A stretch of 64,000 bases of DNA from positions 62,001 to 126,000 of the forward strand of contig JAVBLJ010000005.1 of the NCBI GenBank assembly GCA_031553615.1, read 5' to 3'. Positions 16,934-25,846 of this stretch are shown in pieces. The translations under genes were made by a program, and so were the position numbers. Under the pieces are notes generated by a model. That model was not told the DNA's origin. It worked only from the letters and a program-made list of their open reading frames with translations, and made no database searches. Source of the stretch: WQXF01 sp031553615. GTDB taxonomy: Bacteria; Bacillota; Clostridia; Christensenellales; Aristaeellaceae. Each line of letters begins with the position of its first letter. The stretch's first letter is position 1.

Positions 16934-17578
16934 ATGAAAAAAGCTATCGTTGGCAAAAAGATCGGCATGACGCAGGTCTTTACGCCGGACGGCCGCTTGC
17001 TTCCGGTCACGGTGATCGAAGCCGGCCCCAATACCGTCGTGCAAAAGAAAACCATGGAAAAGGATGGCTACGAGGCCATTCAAGTCGGATTTGACACCTA
17101 TGCTACCGAGAAGCGCGCCGAGAAGTTGGTCAACAAGCCGCTCAAGGGGCATTTCAAGAAGGCCGGTGTGGCACCGACCCGCCGCCTGCGCGAGTTCCGC
17201 CTGGACGATTGCGCCGCCTACGAAGTTGGTTCCGTGATCAAGGCCGACGTATTCGCCGAGGGCGAGATCGTCGACGTGACCGGCACCAGCAAAGGCCACG
17301 GCTTCACCGGCGCCATCTACCGCTGGAATCAGCATACCGGCCCCATGAAGCACGGTTCGAAGTACCATCGCGGCCTGGGCTCCATGGGCGCGAACTCCTC
17401 GCCCTCCCGCGTGTTCAAGAACAAGCACATGCCCGGTCACCTGGGTGTGGAGCAGGTCACCATCCAGAACCTCACCGTGGTCCGCGTGGATGCCGAGCGC
17501 AACCTGCTCCTGGTTAGGGGCGCGGTGCCTGGCCCGAACGGCGGCTACCTCACAGTCCGCAACGCGGTCAAGGCCTAG
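16934..17578 (+). CDS. rplC: 50S ribosomal protein L3
   Basis: 214 residues, normal length. Begins KKAIVGKKIGMTQVF; the long loop GTSKGHGFTG and HGSKYHRGLGSMGA reaches the peptidyl-transferase centre. An earlier in-frame GTG at 16916 would overlap rpsJ; the ATG at 16934 has GGAGG about 10 bases upstream and matches the family start. Confidence 0.98.
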   Translation: MKKAIVGKKIGMTQVFTPDGRLLPVTVIEAGPNTVVQKKTMEKDGYEAIQVGFDTYATEKRAEKLVNKPLKGHFKKAGVAPTRRLREFRLDDCAAYEVGSVIKADVFAEGEIVDVTGTSKGHGFTGAIYRWNQHTGPMKHGSKYHRGLGSMGANSSPSRVFKNKHMPGHLGVEQVTIQNLTVVRVDAERNLLLVRGAVPGPNGGYLTVRNAVKA

Positions 17579-17611
17579 ACAGGCTCCCAGCCAGAAAAGG
17601 AGGAAACGTGC

Positions 17612-18235
17612 ATGCCTACTATTGCAATGAAGAACCAACAAGGCGCGTCCGTGGGCGAGATTGAACTCTCCGATGCGGTATTTGGCGCCGAGATTAACGA
17701 AGCCGCAATGCATCTTGTCGTGCGCAGCCAATTGGCTGCCAAGCGCCAGGGCACACAGTCGGCCAAGACCCGCGGCGAGATCCGCGGAGGCGGCCGGAAG
17801 ATCTACCGCCAAAAGGGCACCGGCAACGCCCGCCATCACTCCAACCGCGCTCCGCAGTTTACCCACGGCGGCGTGGTGTTCGCTCCCAAGCCCCGCGATT
17901 ACGTGATCAACGTGCCGCGCAAGGTGAAGCGGTTGGCGCTCAAGGGCGCACTGACCGCCAAGGTGCAAGACGGCGAAATCATCGTGTTGGACAAGATCGT
18001 GCTGGATCAGCCCAAGACCCGTTTGATGGTTGACGTGCTTAAGAAGCTGGCCGTCGAGAAGAAGGCGCTGTTGGTACTGCCCGAGCGCGATGAATCCGTG
18101 CTCCGCGCCGCTTCCAACATCCCCGGCCTCAAGACCGCTTACGTCAACACCATCAACGTGCTGGACATTCTGGGCCACGACATGTTTATCATCACCGAAG
18201 CCGCCGTAAAGCTCGTCGAGGAGGTGTACGCGTAA
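17612..18235 (+). CDS. rplD: 50S ribosomal protein L4
   Basis: 207 residues, typical. The extended loop that lines the exit tunnel is present (QSAKTRGEIRGGGRKIYRQKG..., residues near 48-70). Good AAAGGAGG upstream. In E. coli L4 represses its own operon through the S10 leader; whether that holds here is unknown, but a long leader is present at 16342. Confidence 0.98.
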   Translation: MPTIAMKNQQGASVGEIELSDAVFGAEINEAAMHLVVRSQLAAKRQGTQSAKTRGEIRGGGRKIYRQKGTGNARHHSNRAPQFTHGGVVFAPKPRDYVINVPRKVKRLALKGALTAKVQDGEIIVLDKIVLDQPKTRLMVDVLKKLAVEKKALLVLPERDESVLRAASNIPGLKTAYVNTINVLDILGHDMFIITEAAVKLVEEVYA

Positions 18236-18532
18236 ATGAGGGATCCTCACGATATTATCCGCCGCCCGGTTTTGACCGAAAAGGCGTACGACGGTTTTGA
18301 GGCGAAGTGCTACGTGTTCGAAGTGGATATCCACGCCAACAAAACCGAAATCAAGCAGGCGATTGAAAAGGTGTTCGATGTCAAGGTGGCGCGCGTAAAC
18401 ACGCTGCGCACCCTGGGCAAGATCAAGCGCCAGGGCCGCACCAGCGGCCGTACCCCGGAAATCAAGAAGGCGTACGTTACGCTGAAGCCGGATTCGAAGG
18501 GCATTGAGTTCTTCGAAGGCATGGCCAACTAA
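18236..18532 (+). CDS. rplW: 50S ribosomal protein L23
   Basis: 98 residues. Starts with the family pattern DIIRRPVLTEKAY. Tunnel-exit protein that forms the docking site for trigger factor and SRP. The ATG follows the rplD stop with no gap, implying translational coupling. Confidence 0.97.
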   Translation: MRDPHDIIRRPVLTEKAYDGFEAKCYVFEVDIHANKTEIKQAIEKVFDVKVARVNTLRTLGKIKRQGRTSGRTPEIKKAYVTLKPDSKGIEFFEGMAN

Positions 18533-18546
18533 GGGAGGGAAAGCAA

Positions 18547-19380
18547 ATGCCTATCAGACTGTATAAGCCGACCTCTCCGGCCAGGCGCTTCATGTCGGTG
18601 CTGACGTTCGAAGAGGTTTCCAAGAAGGAGCCGGAGCGCTCGCTGGTCGAATACCTGAAGAAGCACGCCGGTCGCAATGCCCATGGCCGCATCACCGTTC
18701 GCCACCAAGGCGGCGGAAACAAGGTTAAGTACCGCATCATCGACTTCAAGCGCAACAAGGACGACATCCCCGCGAAGGTAGCGGCGATCGAATACGATCC
18801 CAACCGCTCCGCGTTCATCGCCCTGCTGCACTACGTCGATGGCGAAAAGCGCTACATCCTGGCCCCCGAAGGCCTCAAGGCCGGAGACAAGGTCGTCTCA
18901 GGCGAGAAGGCCGACATCATGCCCGGCAACGCGCTGCCCATCCGCTTCATCCCGCTGGGCACGCTGATCCACAACGTGGAGATCAAGCCCGGCAAGGGCG
19001 GGCAATTGGTTCGCTCGGCCGGCATGGCCGCGCAGTTGATGGCCAAGGAAGGCGAGTACGCTCAGGTGCGTCTGCCCTCCGGCGAAGTGCGCAAGATTCC
19101 CATGAACGCCCGCGCCACCATCGGCACCGTGGGCAATCGTGATCATGAAAACGTGCGCTTGGGCAAAGCGGGCCGCGTTCGCCACATGGGCATCCGCCCC
19201 TCTGTCCGCGGCGTCGTCATGAACCCGAACGATCACCCGCACGGCGGCGGCGAAGGCAAGAGCCCGGTCGGTATGCCCGCTCCGGTAACCCCGTGGGGCA
19301 AGCCCGCGCTCGGCCTGAAGACCCGCAAGCACAAGAAGTACTCCAACAAGTTCATCGTCAAGCGCAGAGGCGCCAAGTAA
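18547..19380 (+). CDS. rplB: 50S ribosomal protein L2
   Basis: 277 residues, full length. Conserved GRNAHGRITVRHQGGG and the C-terminal NPNDHPHGGGEG loop with the essential histidine near the peptidyl-transferase centre. GGGAGG upstream; 14 bases after rplW. Confidence 0.98.
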   Translation: MPIRLYKPTSPARRFMSVLTFEEVSKKEPERSLVEYLKKHAGRNAHGRITVRHQGGGNKVKYRIIDFKRNKDDIPAKVAAIEYDPNRSAFIALLHYVDGEKRYILAPEGLKAGDKVVSGEKADIMPGNALPIRFIPLGTLIHNVEIKPGKGGQLVRSAGMAAQLMAKEGEYAQVRLPSGEVRKIPMNARATIGTVGNRDHENVRLGKAGRVRHMGIRPSVRGVVMNPNDHPHGGGEGKSPVGMPAPVTPWGKPALGLKTRKHKKYSNKFIVKRRGAK

Positions 19381-19434
19381 GCCGTCAATCTACGCGGTAT
19401 AGACGCGACATTCAAGAAGGAGGCACCCTATCAC

Positions 19435-19713
19435 ATGAGCAGATCAGTGAAAAAGGGCCCATATGTCAACGAGCGGCTCTTGGCCAAAATTGTTGAGATG
19501 AACAACAGCGGCAAGAAGGCAGTGCTCAAGACCTGGTCCCGCGCATCCACGATCTTTCCGGACATGGTAGGCCACACCATCGCGGTGCACGACGGCCGCA
19601 AGCACGTTCCGGTGTACGTAGTGGAAGAAATGGTCGGACACAAGCTTGGCGAATTCGCCCCCACGCGGACCTTCCGGGGTCACGCCGGTGAGAAGGCTAC
19701 CGCCCGAAAGTGA
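19435..19713 (+). CDS. rpsS: 30S ribosomal protein S19
   Basis: 92 residues. MSRSVKKGPYV start and HDGRKHVPVYV-EMVGHKLGEF core are diagnostic. Binds the 30S head with S13. AAGGAGG upstream. Confidence 0.98.
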   Translation: MSRSVKKGPYVNERLLAKIVEMNNSGKKAVLKTWSRASTIFPDMVGHTIAVHDGRKHVPVYVVEEMVGHKLGEFAPTRTFRGHAGEKATARK

Positions 19714-19731
19714 CAGGAGGAGTGAAACCGC

Positions 19732-20115
19732 ATGGCCACTAGATCTCGTGAGAAATCCAAGCTGCGCAAGGCGAACCGCGACAAGCGGCCCCGTGCCATC
19801 GCGCGCTACATCCGTATCTCTCCTCGCAAGGCCCGCACGGTGATCGACCTGATCCGCGGCAAGCGAGTGAACGACGCGCTGGCGATCCTGATGTATACCC
19901 CCAAGGCGGCATCCCCTGTGGTAGAGAAGCTGCTCAATTCCGCCATTGCCAATGCCGAGAACAACCTCAGCATGGACCGCAACGATCTGTATGTCGCTGA
20001 AGTGTACGCCAACCCCGGCCCCACGCTCAAGCGGTTCGTAGCCCGTTCCCGCGGTAGCGCGTCGCCGATGCTCAAGCGCACCAGCCACATCACCATCGTG
20101 CTCGACCAGAAGTAA
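19732..20115 (+). CDS. rplV: 50S ribosomal protein L22
   Basis: 127 residues, within the normal range, with a basic N-terminal stretch. IRISPRKARTVIDLIRGK and the tunnel beta-hairpin (VYANPGPTLKRF...RGSASP) are visible. L22 hairpin changes are a known macrolide-resistance site; this one looks ordinary. Confidence 0.97.
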   Translation: MATRSREKSKLRKANRDKRPRAIARYIRISPRKARTVIDLIRGKRVNDALAILMYTPKAASPVVEKLLNSAIANAENNLSMDRNDLYVAEVYANPGPTLKRFVARSRGSASPMLKRTSHITIVLDQK

Positions 20116-20133
20116 GGCGGAGGAGGGAAATTC

Positions 20134-20820
20134 ATGGGTCAAAAGGTACATCCCCATGGTGCACGCGTTGGCGTGATCATGGATTGGAGCACTCGTTGGT
20201 ACGCCAACAAGAAGGATTTTGCCAACTATCTGGAAGATGACTACAAGCTGCGCGAAATGCTGAAGACGAAGCTGAACGCGGCGGGCATCTCTAAGATCGA
20301 TATTGAGCGCAGCGCCAACAAGATCACCGTGAACGTGTTCACCGCCAAGCCTGGCGTGGTCATTGGCCGCGGCGGCGCGGGCATCGAAGCGCTCAAGAAG
20401 GAAATTGAGCTGTTCACCGGCAAGGCCGTCTCGCTCAACATCATGGAAATCAAGAACCCGGAAGTCGACGCGCAGCTGGTGGCCGAGAACATCGCGCAGC
20501 AGCTCGAAAAGCGCATTTCCTTCCGCCGCGCAATGAAGCAGTCCCTGGGCCGCGCCATGAAGGGCGGAGCCAAGGGCATCAAGACCCTGGTGGCTGGCCG
20601 TTTGGGCGGCGCGGACATCGCCCGCTCCGAGGGCTATCACGAGGGCTCGATCCCGCTGCAAACCCTGCGCGCCAATATCGACTACGGCTTCGCCGAGGCC
20701 AAGACTACCTATGGTCGTCTGGGCGTCAAGGTTTGGATTTACAAGGGCCAAGTCCTTCCCAAGCCGAAGAAAATCGCCGCACCGGCAGCGAAAGCCCCGA
20801 TCATCGAAGGAGGCAAGTAA
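20134..20820 (+). CDS. rpsC: 30S ribosomal protein S3
   Basis: 228 residues. MGQKVHPHGARVG start, KH domain with VVIGRGGAGIE, and the C-terminal domain TTYGRLGVKVWIYKG are all present. Part of the mRNA entry site. The Lys/Ala-rich tail is normal. Confidence 0.98.
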   Translation: MGQKVHPHGARVGVIMDWSTRWYANKKDFANYLEDDYKLREMLKTKLNAAGISKIDIERSANKITVNVFTAKPGVVIGRGGAGIEALKKEIELFTGKAVSLNIMEIKNPEVDAQLVAENIAQQLEKRISFRRAMKQSLGRAMKGGAKGIKTLVAGRLGGADIARSEGYHEGSIPLQTLRANIDYGFAEAKTTYGRLGVKVWIYKGQVLPKPKKIAAPAAKAPIIEGGK

Positions 20821-20823
20821 ACC

Positions 20824-21264
20824 ATGTTGATGCCTAAGAGAGTGAAGCGCCGCCGCGTATTCCGTGGCCGCATGAAGGGCAAGGCGCATCGCGGTAACTT
20901 CCTGGCCTACGGCGATTACGGCCTGGTGGCCACCGAGCCCTGCTGGGTGACTTCCCAGCAGATCGAGGCGGCCCGTGTCGCGCTTACCCGCTACACCAAG
21001 CGTGGCGGCCAGGTTTGGATCAAGATTTTCCCGGATAAGCCGGTGACCGAAAAGCCCGCCGAGACCCGCATGGGTTCCGGTAAAGGTTCCCCCGAATACT
21101 GGGTGGCAGTCGTCAAGCCTGGCCGTGTGCTCTTTGAGATCATCGGCGTGCCGGAGGAGCAGGCCCGCGAGGCGCTCCGCCTTGCCCAGCACAAGCTGCC
21201 CATGAAATCCAAGTTTATCAAGCGTGAGCAGACCAAGAACGAAGCGGGTGGTGAGGACCAATGA
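20824..21264 (+). CDS. rplP: 50S ribosomal protein L16
   Basis: 146 residues. MLMPKRVKRRR start, GRMKGKAHRGN and the MGSGKGSPEYWVAVVKPGR segment are diagnostic. Lies next to the A-site tRNA. Overlaps rpmC by 4 bases (ATGA). Confidence 0.98.
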   Translation: MLMPKRVKRRRVFRGRMKGKAHRGNFLAYGDYGLVATEPCWVTSQQIEAARVALTRYTKRGGQVWIKIFPDKPVTEKPAETRMGSGKGSPEYWVAVVKPGRVLFEIIGVPEEQAREALRLAQHKLPMKSKFIKREQTKNEAGGEDQ

Positions 21265-21461
21265 AGGCAAACCAGTTCAGCGAAATGAGCATGTCCCAGT
21301 TGCAGGAAAAGGTGAAGGAACTAAAGGCTGAGCTCTTTACCCTTCGTTTCCAGCTTGCTACCGGTCAATTGCAGAACAATATGGCGATCCAGAACGTAAA
21401 GCGCGACATCGCCAGGGCAAAGACCATCCTCCGCCAGCTTGAGCTTAAGGCTCAGGCGTGA
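21261..21461 (+). CDS. rpmC: 50S ribosomal protein L29
   Basis: 66 residues, two-helix protein. The LQEKVKELKAELFTLRFQLATGQLQN pattern spans most of it (first helix about 12-33). The ATG overlaps the rplP stop. Confidence 0.97.
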   Translation: MKANQFSEMSMSQLQEKVKELKAELFTLRFQLATGQLQNNMAIQNVKRDIARAKTILRQLELKAQA

Positions 21462-21488
21462 CAAAAACGATAAGGAGGTACCGCTTCC

Positions 21489-21776
21489 ATGGTTGAGAAC
21501 ACCCAGAATGCTTTGGCTGGCGAAGCCCGCGGCATGCGCAAGACCCGCGTCGGCGTCGTCATCAGCGATAAAATGGACAAAACCATCACCATCGCCATCA
21601 AGACCCGCGTGCAGCATCCCCTGTATGGCAAGATCATGAACCGCACCACCAAGCTCAAGGCCCACGACGAAGAAAACGCGTGCGGCATTGGCGACACGGT
21701 CCGCGTCATGGAAACTCGCCCCATCAGCAAGGATAAGCGCTGGCGCTTGGTCGAGATCATCGAGAAGGCGAAGTAA
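21489..21776 (+). CDS. rpsQ: 30S ribosomal protein S17
   Basis: 95 residues. OB-fold 16S-binding protein; RKTRVGVVISDKMDKT and KAHDEENACGIGD are typical. About ten extra N-terminal residues precede the core. AAGGAGG upstream. Confidence 0.97.
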   Translation: MVENTQNALAGEARGMRKTRVGVVISDKMDKTITIAIKTRVQHPLYGKIMNRTTKLKAHDEENACGIGDTVRVMETRPISKDKRWRLVEIIEKAK

Positions 21777-21803
21777 CGCGCCGTGTAAAGGAGGAAAAAG
21801 CTT

Positions 21804-22172
<369 letters not shown>

Positions 22173-22185
22173 GGAGGTGGACCAA

Positions 22186-22527
22186 GTGACAAATCACAAT
22201 GCCGTTACCAAACTGCACGTCCGTAAAGATGATGTCGTCGTGGTCATCTCCGGCCAAGACAAGGGCAAAAAGGGCAAAGTCCTCTCGGCTCACCCCAAGA
22301 CGGGCCGAGTGGTGGTGGAAGGCGTTGCCATTGTGACCCGACACCAGAAGGCTCGCCGTCAGGGCGAACCGGGCGGTATCATCCACAAAGAGGCCGCGAT
22401 CGCCGCTTCGAAGGTCATGCTGGTGTGCAAAAGCTGTGGCAAGGCCACGCGTCACGCGCACAAGTTCCTCGAGGATGGCACGAAGGTGCGCATGTGCAAA
22501 AAGTGCAATGCGACCTTCGACAACTAA
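22186..22527 (+). CDS. rplX: 50S ribosomal protein L24
   Basis: 113 residues. KOW motif VVVISGQDKGKKGKVL near the N-terminus; C-terminal zinc-ribbon pairs CKSC and CKKC. Start set at GTG 22186: the in-frame GTG at 22177 lies inside the Shine-Dalgarno AAGGAGG (22171-22177), which is correctly spaced for 22186. Confidence 0.95.
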   Translation: MTNHNAVTKLHVRKDDVVVVISGQDKGKKGKVLSAHPKTGRVVVEGVAIVTRHQKARRQGEPGGIIHKEAAIAASKVMLVCKSCGKATRHAHKFLEDGTKVRMCKKCNATFDN

Positions 22528-22543
22528 GAGGAGGATGGGTTCG

Positions 22544-23086
22544 ATGGAAGCACGGCTCAAAGCTAAGTATGACGCCGAAGTAATGCCTGCTATGCAGCAA
22601 AAATTCGGCTACAAGAACGTTAACGAGATTCCCAAGCTCCACAAGATCGTGATCAACATGGGTCTGGGCGATTGCAAGGACAACGCCAAATCGCTGGACG
22701 CCGCCGTGGCCGATCTGACCGTCATCGCCGGCCAAAAGCCGGTGGTTACCAAGGCCCGCAAGTCGGTTGCAAACTTTAAGTTGCGCGCCGGCATGAACAT
22801 CGGCGCCAAGGTTACCCTGCGCGGCGAGCGCATGTTCCAATTCGCCGACAAGCTGCTCAACATCGCGCTCCCGCGCGTGCGCGACTTCCACGGCGTATCC
22901 AACAAGGCCTTCGATGGCCGCGGCAATTACGCTCTGGGTATCCGCGAGCAGCTGCTGTTCCCTGAAATCGAGTATGACAAGGTGGAGAAGATCCGCGGTA
23001 TGGAAATGATCTTCGTTACCTCTGCCAAGACCGATGAAGAAGCTAGGGAACTGTTGCGCCTGTTGGGTATGCCGTTCGCGCAGTGA
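22544..23086 (+). CDS. rplE: 50S ribosomal protein L5
   Basis: 180 residues, family length. KIVINMGLGD and RNYALGIREQLLFPEI-like segments identify it; it contacts 5S rRNA and P-site tRNA. ATG 22544 is chosen over the in-frame ATG at 22535, which directly abuts AGGAGG (22529-22534). Confidence 0.97.
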   Translation: MEARLKAKYDAEVMPAMQQKFGYKNVNEIPKLHKIVINMGLGDCKDNAKSLDAAVADLTVIAGQKPVVTKARKSVANFKLRAGMNIGAKVTLRGERMFQFADKLLNIALPRVRDFHGVSNKAFDGRGNYALGIREQLLFPEIEYDKVEKIRGMEMIFVTSAKTDEEARELLRLLGMPFAQ

Positions 23087-23107
23087 TAAAGGAGGTAGAA
23101 GCAAGCC

Positions 23108-23293
23108 ATGGCGAAAACTAGCATGATTCTCAAGCAGCAGAGGCCGCCTAAGTTCTCTACTCGCGCCTACACTCGCTGCCGCCTGTGCGGTCGTCCGCAC
23201 TCCGTGCTGCGCAAGTATGGCATCTGCCGCATTTGTTTCCGAGAGCTGGCCTATGCCGGCCAAATTCCCGGCGTCCGCAAGGCCAGCTGGTAA
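23108..23293 (+). CDS. rpsZ: 30S ribosomal protein S14, zinc-binding type Z
   Basis: 61 residues, the short zinc form: CRLC (C-x2-C) and CRIC (C-x2-C) separated by 12 residues. The zinc-independent form is about 90-100 residues, so this is the C+ paralogue. Good AAAGGAGG upstream. Confidence 0.97.
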   Translation: MAKTSMILKQQRPPKFSTRAYTRCRLCGRPHSVLRKYGICRICFRELAYAGQIPGVRKASW

Positions 23294-23322
23294 GCGGTGA
23301 GAACACGGAAGGAGGTTTCATA

Positions 23323-23721
23323 ATGCTCGTTACAGATCCCATTGCCGATATGCTCACCCGCATTCGCAATGCGCAGATTGCCAAGCACGATGTCGTGATG
23401 ATCCCGGCATCCAACATGAAAAAATCCATTGCTAAGATCCTGCTGGAGGAAGGCTACGTGAAGAACGTGGACTTCATTGCGGATGGCATGGCAGGCAACA
23501 TCAAGATTGCTCTGAAGTACGTGGAAAACAAGCAGAGCGTCATCGTTGGCCTTAAGCGCATCAGCCGCCCCGGCCTGCGCGTGTACGCGCCCTGTGACCA
23601 GCTCCCCAAGGTGCTGGGCGGCTTGGGCGTAGCGCTTATTTCCACCTCGAAGGGTGTCATGACCGACAAGGAAGCGCGGAAGAACCAGGTGGGCGGCGAA
23701 GTGCTGGCCTACATCTGGTAA
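23323..23721 (+). CDS. rpsH: 30S ribosomal protein S8
   Basis: 132 residues, normal. Start TDPIADMLTRIRNA and C-terminal STSKGVMTDKEAR are diagnostic. ATG at 23323 with GGAGG; the longer in-frame reading runs through rpsZ and is rejected. Confidence 0.97.
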   Translation: MLVTDPIADMLTRIRNAQIAKHDVVMIPASNMKKSIAKILLEEGYVKNVDFIADGMAGNIKIALKYVENKQSVIVGLKRISRPGLRVYAPCDQLPKVLGGLGVALISTSKGVMTDKEARKNQVGGEVLAYIW

Positions 23722-23752
23722 TCGACGCTCGCAATAAGGAGGTAGGTGTAAC

Positions 23753-24295
23753 GTGTCCCGAATCGGTAAGCTTCCGATCACCGTTCCTGCGGGCGTCACG
23801 GTCAATGTATCTGATGATAATACCGTGACCGTCAAGGGCCCCAAGGGCACCTTGAGCCAGAAGGTGAATCGTGATATCAACCTGAAAATGGAAAACGGCG
23901 TGCTGACCCTGGGTCGTCCGTCGGACTCCAAGCCCCACAAGGCCATGCACGGCCTGTACCGTTCGCTGGTCAACAACCTGGTAGTGGGCGTGACCGCCGG
24001 CTTTGCCAAGAACCTGGAGATGGTGGGCACCGGTTATCGCGCACAGGTGCAGGGCAAGACCCTGACCCTGAGCATCGGCTATTCGCACCCCGTGGTGTTT
24101 GAAGCGCCGGCCAACGTCACCTTCGAATGCCCTGCCCCGACCAAGATCGTGGTCAGCGGCATCGATAAGCAGGTCGTTGGCAACCTGGCGGCCGACATCC
24201 GCGCCGTCCGCCCGCCCGAGCCGTATCTGGGCAAGGGCATCAAGTACGACAACGAAGTGATCCGCCGCAAGGAAGGCAAGACCGGCAAAAAATAA
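23753..24295 (+). CDS. rplF: 50S ribosomal protein L6
   Basis: 180 residues. SRIGKLPITVPAGV start and the C-terminal RPPEPYLGKGIKY motif at the factor-binding region. GTG start with AAGGAGG upstream. Confidence 0.97.
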   Translation: MSRIGKLPITVPAGVTVNVSDDNTVTVKGPKGTLSQKVNRDINLKMENGVLTLGRPSDSKPHKAMHGLYRSLVNNLVVGVTAGFAKNLEMVGTGYRAQVQGKTLTLSIGYSHPVVFEAPANVTFECPAPTKIVVSGIDKQVVGNLAADIRAVRPPEPYLGKGIKYDNEVIRRKEGKTGKK

Positions 24296-24312
24296 GGAGG
24301 GAGTGAGCGCAA

Positions 24313-24681
24313 ATGTTTTCCAAAAAAGATCGCAACGAAGTCCGCAGGGCCCGCCATCTGCGCGTCCGCAAAAAGATCAGCGGCACGCCCGACATGCCGC
24401 GTCTGTGCGTCTATCGCAGCCTGAATCACATCTACGCGCAGATCGTGGACGACAGCCGCGGATGCACGCTGGTTTCTGCCTCCACCATGGACCCCGCCAT
24501 TCGCGGCCAGCTCGCCGAGTTGGATAAAAAGGGCGCTTCCAAGATGGTGGGCAAGGTTGTTGCTGAGCGCGCAATGCAAGCCGGCGTCAAGTCGGTAGTG
24601 TTCGACCGTGGCGGCTATGTTTATTCTGGCCGCGTGGCCGAAGTCGCTGCCGGCGCCCGTGAAGCCGGACTGGACTTCTAA
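24313..24681 (+). CDS. rplR: 50S ribosomal protein L18
   Basis: 122 residues. Basic N-terminus (RRARHLRVRKKISGT), LCVYRSLNHIYAQIVDD and C-terminal VVFDRGGYVYSGRV. 5S rRNA binder. GGAGG upstream. Confidence 0.97.
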   Translation: MFSKKDRNEVRRARHLRVRKKISGTPDMPRLCVYRSLNHIYAQIVDDSRGCTLVSASTMDPAIRGQLAELDKKGASKMVGKVVAERAMQAGVKSVVFDRGGYVYSGRVAEVAAGAREAGLDF

Positions 24682-24700
24682 TTGAAGGAGGAAAGATTGC

Positions 24701-25198
24701 ATGCAGCGCTTTGAACAGGTCAGCGAATTCAAAGAGAAGATGGTCGCGGTCAACCGCGTCACCAAGGTCGTTAAGGGCGGCCGCAACTTTCGCTTTGCCG
24801 CGCTGGTTGTGGTTGGCGACGAAAAAGGCCGGGTAGGATGCGGAATGGGCAAGGCCACCGAAATTCCCGAGGCCATCCGCAAGGCCGTGGAGGATGCCAA
24901 GAAGCATCTGGTCCGCGTTTCGCTCAGAGAAACGTCCATTCCCCACGAGGCGGTAGGGTACTTTGGCACCGGTAAGGTGCTGCTCCTGCCCGCCCCCGAA
25001 GGAACTGGCGTTATTGCTGGCGGCCCCGTGCGCGCCGTGCTCGAGCTGTGCGGCATCAAGGATATCCGCACCAAGTCCTATGGCACCAACAACCCCATCA
25101 ACATGGTCAAGGCGACGCTGGCCGGTCTGGCCCAGCTGCGCTCCGTCGAGCAGGTTGCAAAGCTGCGCGGCAAGACCGTGGAAGAACTGCTGGGTTAA
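24701..25198 (+). CDS. rpsE: 30S ribosomal protein S5
   Basis: 165 residues. VKGGRNFRFAALVVVGD and GKATEIPEAIRKAVEDAKK are characteristic. Part of the decoding-fidelity region and mRNA entry channel. AAGGAGG upstream. Confidence 0.97.
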   Translation: MQRFEQVSEFKEKMVAVNRVTKVVKGGRNFRFAALVVVGDEKGRVGCGMGKATEIPEAIRKAVEDAKKHLVRVSLRETSIPHEAVGYFGTGKVLLLPAPEGTGVIAGGPVRAVLELCGIKDIRTKSYGTNNPINMVKATLAGLAQLRSVEQVAKLRGKTVEELLG

Positions 25199-25210
25199 GG
25201 AGGAACAAGT

Positions 25211-25393
25211 ATGAAGTTGAAAGTAACGCTTGTGAAATCTCCGATTTCCAGCATCCCCAATCATATCAAAGTGGTGGAGGCGCTGGGCCTTCGGAAGCTG
25301 CACCATGAAAAGATCCATTACGACACACCCTCCATCCGGGGTATGCTGTTCAAGGTCAAGCATCTGGTGCGCGTAGAAGAGATCCAAGACTGA
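25211..25393 (+). CDS. rpmD: 50S ribosomal protein L30
   Basis: 60 residues, family length. KVTLVKSPIS and the ALGLRKLHH segment are diagnostic. GGAGG upstream. Confidence 0.96.
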   Translation: MKLKVTLVKSPISSIPNHIKVVEALGLRKLHHEKIHYDTPSIRGMLFKVKHLVRVEEIQD

Positions 25394-25404
25394 GGAGGTT
25401 TGAC

Positions 25405-25845
25405 ATGAAACTGCACGACTTGAGACCCGCGGAAGGTTCGACCACGGCGCCCAAGAGACTGGGTCGCGGCGTCGGTTCGGGCTTGGGCAAGACCTCCGGT
25501 AAAGGCCATAAGGGCGCCAAGGCCCGTAGCGGCGGCGGAAAGCGCGCCGGATTCGAAGGCGGTCAGATGCCTTTGGTTCGCCGTATTCCTAAGCGCGGCT
25601 TTACCAACATCTTTGCGATCGAATACGAAACCATTAACGTCGAGCGCCTTGAAATCTTTGAGGATGGTACGGTGGTTACCCCGGAGCTGCTCCTGCAAAC
25701 CGGCTTGATCAAGAAGCTCAGAGACGGCGTGAAGGTGCTGGGTTCCGGCGATGTGACACACAAGCTGACGGTGAAAGCACATAAGTTCACCGGATCCGCA
25801 AAGGAAAAGATCGAGGCGGCCGGTGGGAAGGCCGAGGTGATCTGA
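25405..25845 (+). CDS. rplO: 50S ribosomal protein L15
   Basis: 146 residues. LHDLRPAEGS start, Gly-rich basic arm GRGVGSGLGKTSGKGHKG, and the C-terminal KLTVKAHKFTGSAKEKIE. secY begins 1 base after the stop, as in most Bacillota. Confidence 0.97.
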   Translation: MKLHDLRPAEGSTTAPKRLGRGVGSGLGKTSGKGHKGAKARSGGGKRAGFEGGQMPLVRRIPKRGFTNIFAIEYETINVERLEIFEDGTVVTPELLLQTGLIKKLRDGVKVLGSGDVTHKLTVKAHKFTGSAKEKIEAAGGKAEVI

Positions 25846-25846
25846 C

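Noticed and set aside
16553..21270. Minus-strand frames of about 600 codons across ribosomal genes
   Set aside because: All are antisense to conserved ribosomal proteins and carry no family signature.
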